This document shows, piece after piece, positions 20,704 through 30,219 of a DNA stretch of 64,000 nt. The stretch's first letter is position 1, and the number at the start of each line of letters is the position of its first letter. The translations under genes and the position numbers were made by a program. Origin of the DNA: Aquatica leii (taxonomy: Eukaryota > Arthropoda > Insecta > Coleoptera > Lampyridae); the NCBI GenBank assembly GCA_035610365.1, contig CM069433.1, forward strand, positions 129,474,545 to 129,538,544. Direction: 5' to 3'. The notes below the pieces were generated by a model. The model worked only from the letters and a program-made list of their open reading frames with translations, had not been told where the DNA came from and searched no databases.

Positions 20704-23123
20704 TTAACCCTTAGTATCCTGATTTACGAAAGTGATTTATTTTTAATATTACTGTGTTTGCTTGAGGGTCTAGATGAAGGGAAAAATAGCTAAAAAAATC
20801 ACAATATTTATTTTACATATTTATTTAGAAAAAAAAACAGGTATCAATTTTGATACTTCGGGTATTAACGCCATAAAGAAATCAGATATACCTATGCATG
20901 AAATAATGCGAAACATTGATTGTTTTTATTATCGCATAACGACACTTTACACTTTTTACAGAACCAAGAGGTAAGTTTCCTACAATTATTAAATTTACAC
21001 TTATTTCTAGAATCCATAAATATTTTTTCATGACCAATACAATCGCAACGCACGTCAGTAGAGGGTAGTACTTGTACACCTGTCCGGTGTCTTTTAGAAG
21101 GTACTGTAGTGTCTTGTCGACTGTTGGTACTGGGTCTTCCCCTTTTATTTATCGAGTGACTTTGATATCTAGATAAAGTATAGGCAAGCTCAGTTCTAAA
21201 ATCTGCTAACTTCATAATATTCTTCTGAAGTTTTCCTTTCATTGTGTTTACCTCTTTGTATAGTACCCAAGTATTGATGGCAGTCATGTCTAACAAGTGA
21301 TAGAAGAGCCTCGTTGTCCACTTTCTCGACTTCATGCGGATGCAATATCGACCAATGAAGCTATCCATCAAATCAACGCCGCCCATGTGTGCATTATATT
21401 CTTTTATGACCCGAGGACATGATACTTGAACATTGGCCTTTAGTTTTTTTTTCGTAGCGGGTTATAGTATCCGCTGGTTCAGCGCCAACATACGTGGAAA
21501 GTAATAGTACTTGTTTGTTGTCTTTCCAACTTGTGGCCGAAAATTCGTGGCCTTCGTGAGAGGCCACATTTTCGTGATATGTTCCTCTGGGTACGTTAGA
21601 CTTCATAATTTCCCGTTTCTCCGGCAACTTGCACGACTTTCCAAGCCTGTTTCTCTGTACTGTTCCAAGACAATAAATACCTTCGTTGGTCAAGTAATGT
21701 AGCAGAGGAATATTCGTATAAAAATTGTCAAAATAAGTTATATGATTGACGTGCCTTGGTACTGGTCGTAACAATCGAGTAACTATTCGATACAGCTCCG
21801 AGGTCTGGTTCGCCAGGTAAACGGTCTATGTCCTTAGTTCCTGAGTAAATCTCAAAACTGTAGGCATACCCAGACAGAGAGCATAAAACGTATAATTTGA
21901 ATCCCCACTTATGGGGCTTGTTGGGTAAGTATTGTTTCATAAAATGTTTAATTTTAGTTGAACACATTTGCTCGTCTAGTGATAGACGATGCTCAAATGG
22001 TACAGTAATAAATTTCTTGTTCAAATAGTCTATCACTGGTCTTACTTTATGCAGTCGGTCGTGCTGGGCATGATCAATGGGCAAATGTTTAGAGTCGTCA
22101 TTCATGTGAAAAATTTGTCGAATTTTATCAAATCTGTTGCGATTCATTGTTTGTGCTATGGGTTCAAACTTTGTAATGTTTGACCAGTATGACCTGACAC
22201 TAGGATAATGATATACACTAGTAAAAATAAGAATTCCAATAAATTTACGTAATTCTAAGACAGTTACAGGTTCTGTAAAGTTAGGATTCTTTTGGAAGGC
22301 ATATTTATTTGACTCGTCCACTAGAAATCTTAAAATTTCTTCACCGAAAAAATAAGAAAAAAACTGAAAAGCAGTGTCTAAGTTCATAATTTCTTGTGAA
22401 TACTCAGTGTTTCCAACAAACTGGAAAGCATTTTGGACTATGTCCATATTCTTTACTCTCCACACTAAGTTTCTAGAGTTGAAAAGTGCAGTTTGCAGGT
22501 TGTTCTGGCTGCTGGTTGTAGGAGTTGGGCTTCGTTCAACAGTCTCTAAATTATGTTGCATGTCGGTATCTACGTTTGCTGCAGGTGGATCTGCATCCAA
22601 GTTTGGGTCAGTGGGAAAATTACCTACATCCTCTTCATCTTCTAGCTCCATCAGACGATCTCTTTGGCTCGAATAATAGTCTATGTCATCTTCATTGTCG
22701 GTGGAATCGTCTTCCGAAATTTCACCATTTTCTAACCGCTTCAATATTGATACTCACAAAAATAGCACTAGTTTCTTCAAGTAAAACATGCACTTGCAAA
22801 AAATAATTATATCATAGCGAAAATAATATATTCACTTACCTCAAAAGTATTTATATTCTTCAGAAAAAGAAAATATATCAAATTTGTATTCAACAAAACT
22901 TTTAGTAAAATGTGTTTACTTGTTCACTTTATCGCGCAAGTAATATGTCATAGATAAAATAAAACAACAATGACATTTGATTTTTTTTTTAATTTCGTTG
23001 GAAAGAATATTATACAACAGTAAAATACGTACAGCCAACCTATATAAAAAAACTAATAGTAATGTGAACATTCGGTTTAAAAGATTGGTATCAAAATTGA
23101 AACTCTAGGCTAATAAGGATTAA
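20704..23123 (-). mobile_element. piggyBac-like element with TTAA ends
   Basis: The left end is TTAA (20704-20707) then CCCTTAGTATCCT. The right end, read inward, is TTAA (23120-23123) then TCCTTATTAGCCT, so the termini are inverted and imperfect. A GTATCAAAATTGA-type motif occurs subterminally on both sides (20843-20858, inside a palindrome, and 23090-23102). The transposase lies between them on the minus strand. The size of about 2.4 kb is normal for piggyBac. The degenerate ends and frameshifts show an inactive copy. Confidence 0.8.
20892..22744 (-). pseudogene. piggyBac-like transposase with two frameshifts
   Basis: N-terminal part 22744-about 21785: an acidic leader (MKRLENGEISEDDSTDNEDD), then a PF-type DDE_Tnp_1_7 region with SLDEQMCSTKIKHFMKQYLP (first catalytic D) and HKWGFKLYVLCSLSGYAYSF. 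After a one-base shift near 21785 the frame resumes at LLRPVPRHVNHITYFDNFYT (second D) and runs to about 21425. After a second shift near 21400 it continues as MGGVDLMDSFIGRYCIRMKS (third D) to the end. The C-terminus keeps a cysteine-rich zinc domain (CDCIGHEK, CKFNNCRK, WFCKKCKVSLC). All three catalytic Asp residues and the zinc domain remain visible, so the copy is fairly young, but it is not translatable as one protein. Confidence 0.85.
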
Positions 23124-23691
23124 GTTACTGTTAGGCCGCAAGATAGAATTTAAATATTTACCGAATTTGCAAGTTGTGAATTGTGAACTACTAATAATTG
23201 GTTCAAAAGGTGCATTAGGCTTATGGATCTTAAGTAATTCATAGGACCTTAAACTGATAGGATTTTTTAATAGCCTCAGTTTGTTTCTTTTTTTCAATAG
23301 CTTTGTAGTAATATTATATTTTTATGTATGGAATACAAATAATTTTGTGTTATTGTGTTGTTAAGAATTTTTTGTTATATAAATAAAATCAAAGTATAAA
23401 GACAAACAAATATACACATTTGTACAATATTATGTTTAACTTTGATTTTTTTTAATTAAGGCTCGGTCTTTCCATCTCCAAATAAAGTTCTTGATAAAAT
23501 TAATTTGTCAAGTAGACGTTTCACCCGTCTTTCCACTTTCTAATAGGTCATATTCATAAAATATTTAGCTTTATCTGAAAGTTAACTTATTGAGCTTAAA
23601 CATCAAAATAACGTGATCGGGTTGTCAATAGTGGCCGATTAATGACGAACTGAACCGATCGTTATTAACGTCACATCAATTCGTTTAACAG

Positions 23692-24726
23692 ATGGATATT
23701 TTTAATGATTTTGAAGAAGTTGAGGACGAAGAGATACAAGATCTAATACATTTTGTAAACCCTGAACGCCACCCTTACACCGTAAGAGAACGGGTAAACC
23801 ATTTTGAAAGATGGGACGAAAAAGAATTTTTACATCGATTTCGATTATCTAAAGTTACAACATTGCTATTGTTGAAGCAAATAGAAGCTAGACTACGACA
23901 TCGTTCAAACCGGTTAGTTATACTGTTTTGATAAAATAACTGTTTGCCATAATATGAATATTTCTTTAGAAATTCTCCTGTTTCTCCATTAACCCAATTA
24001 CTTCTAACGTTAAAATATTTACAAAGTGGTTGTTTTTATCTAGCGTCAGGGGACTTTGTAGGAATTCATAAGTCAACAACAGGAAAAATTATTCCTCGTG
24101 TTATAAATGCAATTGTGCAATTAAGGCAGATATATATAAAATTTCCCGAAACTCTAGAAGAATATCAAGAATCAGCACGGCGATTTGCATTAACTGCAAG
24201 TTATTGGAGCATTGGACTGCACACACGTGAGATTAATATCGCCAGGCAAGTAGTAGTAGTAGCTAGATGACCTGGATCTACTCACGACAACCACATCTTT
24301 ACAAATTCAGTAGTACGAATGAAATTTGATAATGGTTATATGAATAACATGTTATTGGTTGGAGATAGTGGGTACCCGGTATCTTCTTATGCAATGACAC
24401 CACTGTTGAACCCAACAAATGCTGCAGAAAATCTATACAATGAGGCTCAAATCAGAACACGAAATATTATTGAACGAACCTTTGAGATTTGGAAACGTCG
24501 TTTCCCAATTTTATCAACTGTACTACGCTGCCGACTACCTTTAGCACAAAGAATTATTACTGCTACAGCTATTTTACATAATTTGGCTGTTAAACAGCAG
24601 GATCAGTTGCCTAATTACGAAGACTACCAGGATCCATTACCTGATATAGAACCACTGAATGAAATCAACATAAACAATGATGTTATTAGAAGGTCTAAAA
24701 TACAATATTTTCAAACTTTATTGTAA
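23692..24726 (+). pseudogene. HARBI1-like transposase, internal deletion
   Basis: Starts MDIFNDFEEVEDEEIQDLIH, then ERHPYTVRERVNHFERWDEK. After an intron-like gap near 23920-23970, TLKYLQSGCFYLASGDFVGI and TGKIIPRVINAIVQL follow. Around 24195-24245 the catalytic block IGALDCTH..L.SPGK is present but frame-shifted. It is followed at once by VVAR-stop-PGSTHDN, so about 45 residues between the first catalytic D and the 'ARWPGSTHD' block are deleted, and the Trp codon there is a TGA (24268-24270). The C-terminal part 24319-24726 is open, with LLVGDSGYPV (second D), RTRNIIERTFEIWKRRFPIL (catalytic E in IIERTF) and ATAILHNLAV. Inactive as it stands. Confidence 0.85.
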
Positions 24727-24929
24727 CAAAACAAATTAAATAAAAAATGTTAGTGAAATTGCATTATTATTGTAAATAATTGTTTGTGATTCTAGAAGCT
24801 GTAGTTCTTAGACTGTAGTTGTTGTTTATTCCAACGTGACCATGTTTGAAATGGATTATTCATTAATTTATAAATGGAAAATTCTACAACTATTCACATA
24901 CTTTATTCTCTTTATCTGTTTTGTCGATT

Positions 24930-25556
24930 GCATCCACATCTCCTATATTTTTGTGGTTATTAGTCTTACTTACATCTGCATTTAATGTTGCTACAGATTT
25001 TATTACATCTGTGCAAAGTGCTTCAGATACAGAAGCAGTTGCACTGTCTTTTCTTTGATTTTGTTCACCAGTTTGTAATGTGGTACCTTAAATTACTGTT
25101 CTTAATTAAAAGATTCATACGAAATCTATTATTCTTACTTAAATCATTGTTATCACAATCGTTTTCGGATAACAATCCATCTACACTTAACAATATATGA
25201 TTTAAAATTTTTTCTTCGTAATCCGTAAAATCTTGAACGTTTGGATTTCCTCCTCCAGTTTTAAATATTTCCATTTTATTGTAGGATTGTTTCTTTTGAA
25301 TTGCTTTTTTAATGCAGTCATATGTAAGTTTTAACTCTTTACTGGTTCTATTAACCTGTCCTGTAAGAGCATTATGTTCTTTTGCGACCTTTTCCCACGT
25401 GTTATTTTTTTGCTTCCAAGTAACAGCGTCGCTTTGTTTATTTTCAATAATGTTTATATATTTTAATATAACGTTTACTAAAATTTTTATTTCCAGTTCC
25501 GTGAAGTTTGTTGCTCGTTTTCGTTTTGCTTTAGGATTGCTGTCAGTTTCTTCCAT
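24930..25556 (-). pseudogene. Myb/SANT-like accessory protein of Harbinger copy A
   Basis: Starts MEETDSNPKAKRKRATNFTE, then LEIKILVNVILKYINIIENK, SDAVTWKQKNNTWEKVAKEH, a GQVNRTSKELKLTYDCIKKA helix and KTGGGNPNVQDFTDYEEKIL. This is the Myb/SANT-like DNA-binding domain typical of Harbinger partner proteins. At about 25085 one extra base relative to copy B shifts the frame, so the frame closes 20 residues early. The remaining C-terminal sequence (about 25080-24930) is homologous to copy B in another frame. It converges on the transposase with about 200 bases between them. Confidence 0.8.
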
Positions 25557-26006
25557 TATCTAAATAAAACTACATTAATTATAAACTTTAACAGCACATT
25601 CCTCAGCACTTACATAGTCTTGGTTTAATAATGAATTCAATTCTCAGTTTATTTACTTGGATCACTAAACCTTTAACCGCTATAACTTCATTTAAATCTT
25701 GAAAAGACAGGTAAAATATCAACTATGTCACTATAGATATTTATAAATATTGTTTATTTGTTAATCTTTTCTATTATACATAAGTTTCATAATAAACTAT
25801 CCTTGTTTAACAAATATTCTAAAGTAAGTAATATGACTTTTGTGCTGCCAACATTATTTTGCTATGGAAATATTCCAATCAACAATTCGTCAAATATCAC
25901 TTAAAAAGACAGTTACATATTATTTGTCAAATAACGCCTACAGCTAAATTTATTTACAAAATAGTTATTGATCAGTTTATTTTGAGATGGAACGACCGGG
26001 CCTTAA

Positions 26007-27145
26007 TTCAAATTTGTGTTTAATTGACATTTTTGCAAACTATAATAGCACGCTGACGTTGCCGGTTATTTTGCCATTAAATTATTTGCACAACAGTCGA
26101 CAATGCTTTATCTGCTTTCATCTAGTTAAAATTTAGTAAAATGTGGATTATTATAGTATTTGTAACGTAAAATTATATGACTACTTATAAAATAGTAGCT
26201 AAGATAATAGATAATAATAATAAGCACTTCCATTTAAAGATTCTAATATGCTTTCACACAATTTTTAATAAATCATAATGCCTTCGCTTTAAAGTTTTAA
26301 TTTTATTAAACGCGTTGTTGTTTAATTTGAAAAAAAAAACATTTTTGAATAAAGAATTTTCTTGAAGTGTAGTATTAAAGATAGAAACGCTTAATTTGTC
26401 CTCCGCTTTCAAGTTAAAATATATTAATTTTCAGTAAACACAATGTGACTATGCCGGTTTCGAGTCCTTAATTTTTCTCGCGTTTATTCTTTGCGCTTAT
26501 TTTCATTTTTACTAATAATTAATGAGGTGTATTCCAAAAGATTTAACCATAAGCTGTTCTTTGAATATTACTGCTTTTAAGAAATAAGTACATTGCTTGT
26601 GTTTTTCTTTATGTTTTTCATTTTATTTTTAAATAAATGTCTGAGTTTTTAATACCAAAATAATTAAACTACATTTAGACATATATTTTATGTTGTTTAA
26701 ATCAAACTTGCACGTATATATTAGTTTAAAACTTGAAAATTGTATTTATAAAAATTATATATTGTTACATAATTTTGTATATTTAAAATTAAATTAAATT
26801 ACATTTACAAATAAACGACAAAAAAATTGTTTAACGTTAGAAACATGTTGATTAATTTGGTTATTAAAAAATACAATTACTAGATACTAAACACAAAAAA
26901 ATTCATAAAGTATATATACTAAAGTGTCTAATGTCGAATAGGTACTAATGCAGAGACTACCGATGAGACAGTCAAGTAAGCGCGCAGATGTCTTTGGTAA
27001 CTGGTCTAATGCGAGAATTTTCAAATTGATATGAACACATGTTATAGTTATTGATGTTTGTTGCAGGAGATGGTTTAATTGATGAGCTAATTCCAAGTTG
27101 TTCTGGTTTATAAAAAAGCCCAACTACAACTTTTACTCAAGGTTT
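26007..27145. other. gene-free AT-rich stretch
   Basis: No recognisable coding block on either strand. The short frames at 26887-27123 show no family features. Confidence 0.5.
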
Positions 27146-27149
27146 CGAG

Positions 27150-27415
27150 GGATTAGTGGTATATCTAGTCTAGATGCCACTCCCAGGAAAAAGGAATTAA
27201 TGGATTTGGTAAAAAATAAGGAAGCGCACTTAAGAAACTTTTAAAAAATATGCAAGAAAAGTGCTGGTAATATAAAGATTTTATGTGATATCGAAGACAG
27301 TCCTGTCGTTAAAGATTTGTACTTCTGCAAATTTCTTAATCTTACAGTTACGTTGTGTGAGACGGACGCCACATGGTCGTGGACTAAAGAAAAAGTTATT
27401 GCTTTAGAACTATTT
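27150..27415 (+). pseudogene. P-like (THAP9-type) transposase fragment
   Basis: Gives DATPRKKELMDLVKNKEAHL, then ILCDIEDSPVVKDLYF and WSWTKEKVIALELF. These resemble the coiled-coil and the 'W(T/S)xEEKxxALxLF' segment just after the leucine-rich region of P-like transposases. It ends exactly where the TTAA of a piggyBac-like end begins (27416), so the younger element interrupted it. No THAP domain or catalytic region is visible. The assignment rests on short motifs. Confidence 0.4.
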
Positions 27416-27429
27416 AACCCTAGAATGCT

Positions 27430-27710
27430 AGACATTCGTCGATTCGACGAACAGTCAAACTATTCCCCCTCTCTCTTCCAGCAGTGCTTCCTGCGCTCAG
27501 TTGTTTAGAAGAATCCAAGGTGAGAGCTCCGTGCCTACTACTTAAAAACATTGTAAAACTAGCATCGTCATTTCGACGAATGTCTAGTAATACACGTAAT
27601 TGCTTGTTCGTCGTTTAGACGAATGTCTAGTAATATACAAAATTTTTTATTCGTTGTTGCGACGAATGTATAGCAATAATAGAGCAAATTGGCTTCGTCG
27701 AAATGACTAA
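27430..27710. repeat. subterminal palindromic repeats built on CGACGAATG
   Basis: CGACGAATGTCTAGTAATA-type units occur near 27575, 27616 (TAGACGAATG) and 27659 (diverged). An inverted version, CTAGACATTCGTCG, lies at about 27430, and TTCGTCGAAATGAC at about 27692 mirrors GTCATTTCGACGAA at about 27568. The regular spacing, about 40 bases, inside a piggyBac-like 5' end suggests transposase-binding repeats. Confidence 0.6.
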
Positions 27711-27820
27711 CGCTTATAATAAACAAACGCACGTTTTAGTCTTATTTTTTTTTGAAATGGTGCGTTTTTTATGTTTCTACAAGTACAAATATTTACAATA
27801 GGTACTGTTATTGTTTTAGA

Positions 27821-29110
27821 AATGAAAGGCAAAGGCTATACTGAGGTAAACGAAACTCTGGATTTGCTTGAAAACGCTTCATCCGATGAAGATGATTTAA
27901 TCTTGAGTGATGAGGGTGATTTTAATAATAGCTCGGATGAAGAATATGTTCCGTCTGAATTTGAGGAAAATTAAATAGAAGAAGCTGTTTTAGAAATAGA
28001 GTTACCTTCAAAACAAAGAAGCGAATAAGCGCCTGCAAAACCTGGAAAGAAAAAAGCGAAAAAAAATTTAGAACCTATAATTGATAACAACGTTGATTTA
28101 ATTAAAGATGATAGTAATAATCCAATACTGTTGGTACAGAAAGAAGAATTATTAGCAAAAAGTGGATTTGTTTGAAAAACGCAAAGTAATACAAAAAAAC
28201 AAAACCCTAGCTATAAATGTGGTTCATATTCGACTCGGCCGACACCAACTAATTCCACAACAGATATTTTGGAGTACTTTCTACAATTTTTTTCTGATGA
28301 ATTAATAAATGAGGTGCTAAAATATACTAACATATGAATTGAAAAGAAAAAAGAAAAATATAAAAACCAAAATAATCCGACCATCACTAGTTCGATATCT
28401 AAAAGTGCATCGCATATTGGAAATAAAATTAATGCTGATTTTGCTAATTCCGTGGAGCCAATTGATTCTATAAAACGTCTGGTACAGTTGGAAAATATAT
28501 TGAAAGACAAAACAAAGAAGCGAAAAAGCGCCTGCAAAACCTGGAAAGAAAAAAGCGAAAAAAATTTAGAACCTATAATTGATAACAACGTTGATGTATT
28601 TTAAAGATGATAGTAATAATCCAATACTGTTGGTACAGAAAGAAGAGTTATTAGCAAAAAGTGGATTTGTTTGAAAAAAGCAAAGTAATTCAAAAAAAAC
28701 CCCAGCTCTAAATGTGGTTCATATTCGACTCGGCCGACACCTCCAACTAATTACACAACAGATATTTTGGAGTACTTTCTACTATTTTTTTCTGATGAAT
28801 TAATAAATCAGGTGCTAAAATATACTAACATAGGAATTGAAAAGAAAAAAGAAAAATAAAAGATCCAAAACAATCCGACCATTAGCAAAACTTGCGTGGC
28901 TGAAATAAAAGCCATCTTTGGTCTCATAATTTTGAGTGCAATGAATAGTGCGATATCTAAAAGTGCATCGCATATTGAAAATAAAATTAATGTAGATTTT
29001 GCTAATCCTGCGGAGCCAATTGATTAAGTAAAACGTCTGGTTCAGTTGGAAAATATATTGAAAGACAAAAAGGACTTTGAGGGACTTTTGGAAAAAATGA
29101 GTTTTATGTA
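27821..29110 (+). pseudogene. piggyBac-like transposase N-terminal region, duplicated and broken
   Basis: Starts MKGKGYTEVNETLDLLENAS with a strongly acidic leader to about 27970. Then come KKAKKNLEPIIDNNVDLI, RPTPTNSTTDILEYFLQFFS and DELINEVLKYTNI. In the second repeat unit KTCVAEIKAIFGLIILSAMN follows, which corresponds to the conserved start of the piggyBac transposase core. Frames shift and stop several times. The catalytic Asp blocks (including GVDxxD) and the zinc domain are absent. The first unit lacks about 60 bases that hold the KTCVAEIKA block, so the two units are not identical copies. Confidence 0.7.
28013..29065 (+). repeat. direct tandem duplication, about 498 bp per unit
   Basis: AAAGAAGCGAATAAGCGCCTG at the start of unit 1 (about 28013) recurs as the corresponding sequence at about 28511, and the rest follows in register through GAAAATATATTGAAAGACAA. 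The junction lies inside GAAAGACAAAA, a short repeat shared by both ends and a plausible slippage or unequal-exchange point. Unit 2 retains about 60 bases missing from unit 1. Confidence 0.85.
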
Positions 29111-29728
29111 TAAAAAGAAGGGTAAAGGATGTAACTAACTTTGAACTATATAAACTGCCAATTAGCTCTAGTATCGTCTCCTGGCCTCTATCCACGACTA
29201 GCAAGCATCGCTATAAAAATTCCCAGCACGTTAAGTTGCCTATACTTCGGCGTTTGGATTTTTAACACGTTACAAGGATATGGGATAGACCACTGTTATT
29301 CCTTAGTGGATAAATTTTTTATCAGAGGATTCATGACAAGTTATTCATGGGCTTGTGGATCACTCGACAAAAAAGAAAAAGTTCCTTTCAAAATTTACAA
29401 GAACGTCATCAATCTTTTTTTTCAATTAGTATATTTAGCTGACAACGAATTTACAATGAACCAGTGCGAAATTTTTTTCAGAAATGTTATAAGGAACTCG
29501 TCGAAATGAGAGCGCGTTCTTAAAAAGTTCTAAAAGTAAAAGAAGGCTAAAAAATGGAGTATAAAACGAAACAAGCAACTGGGCAACAAGCTGAAGATGA
29601 CAGAAACTTTCAAGAAATGGTCGACACAGAAAACGATACAATAGAAGATGGAGATGAATCATTTGGTTATAATAATGAAGCTTCCAATGATGATAGTCAA
29701 ATCTAAAATGATATTTAGATATGTGCTT

Positions 29729-30200
29729 TGTAATAAACCAATGTTTTCCTGTATGTATAGGTTTTTATTTGTTGTTTGAATCTTCATAAGATCCCTTTAC
29801 ATTTTTGCTCAATGTATCTAATATTTTATAAACTTTGCATAATTCGTATAAAAACGGTTTCATTTTTATATTCAGTTGCAGCTAGTTTGCATTTGATATC
29901 GTTTGGTGGATAGAAACTTGGTATATTCTCTTCACAGAGGACTTGATGGTTTTCTTAAAAAAATGGTTTAAGTCCTTTTAAAATGGTACTATACAGAAAA
30001 ACTAACTCAGCTTGCAAAATGGCATAGTGCATTTTTACTATTCCTTGTTAAAAACCATCTATCTGGAAAACTTGTAGACAGTGAACAACTTTCCATTTCG
30101 ACTTTGAGAAACACACCGTCTGTCGTTTTTTTCTTTAAAATTGGAAAAGTTCTCCTTTCGGTCGTCGTTTCCAATTTCATTTGCATAATTTCTCCCGACA
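29729..30200 (-). repeat. dispersed repeat, copy 2
   Basis: Homologous to 13036-13480. Minus-strand coding traces are MKLETTTERRTFPILKKKTT and, in another frame, SLSTSFPDRWFLTRN. These are the C-terminal domain of the same unnamed transposon protein. This copy has an insertion of about 60 bases after GTATAGG and several frameshifts. It ends within about 20 bases of the Mutator-like/YqaJ element's left end. Confidence 0.8.
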
Positions 30201-30219
30201 AATAATAATTGTAGACTTT

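Larger units (their letters stand above)
23460..26002. mobile_element. PIF-Harbinger element, copy A
   Basis: The left end GGCTCGGTCTTTCCATCTCC (23460) and right end ...GAGATGGAACGACCGGGCC (26002) are inverted repeats of about 27 bp. They are flanked by TTAA on both sides (23456-23459 and 26003-26006), a target duplication. Genes converge: HARBI1-like transposase on plus and Myb/SANT-like protein on minus. A second copy of the same family, in opposite orientation, is at 34941-37194. Both genes are broken here. Confidence 0.9.
27416..29705 (+). mobile_element. piggyBac-like remnant, second family
   Basis: The 5' end TTAA (27416-27419) is followed by CCCTAGAATGCTAGACATTC. Its first bases match the CCCTAGAA terminus of classical piggyBac elements. 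Subterminal palindromic repeats follow, then the N-terminal half of a transposase. No inverted 3' end with AGGG-TTAA was found, so the 3' boundary is uncertain; 29110-29705 contains no recognised domain. An internal segment is duplicated in tandem. Confidence 0.65.
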
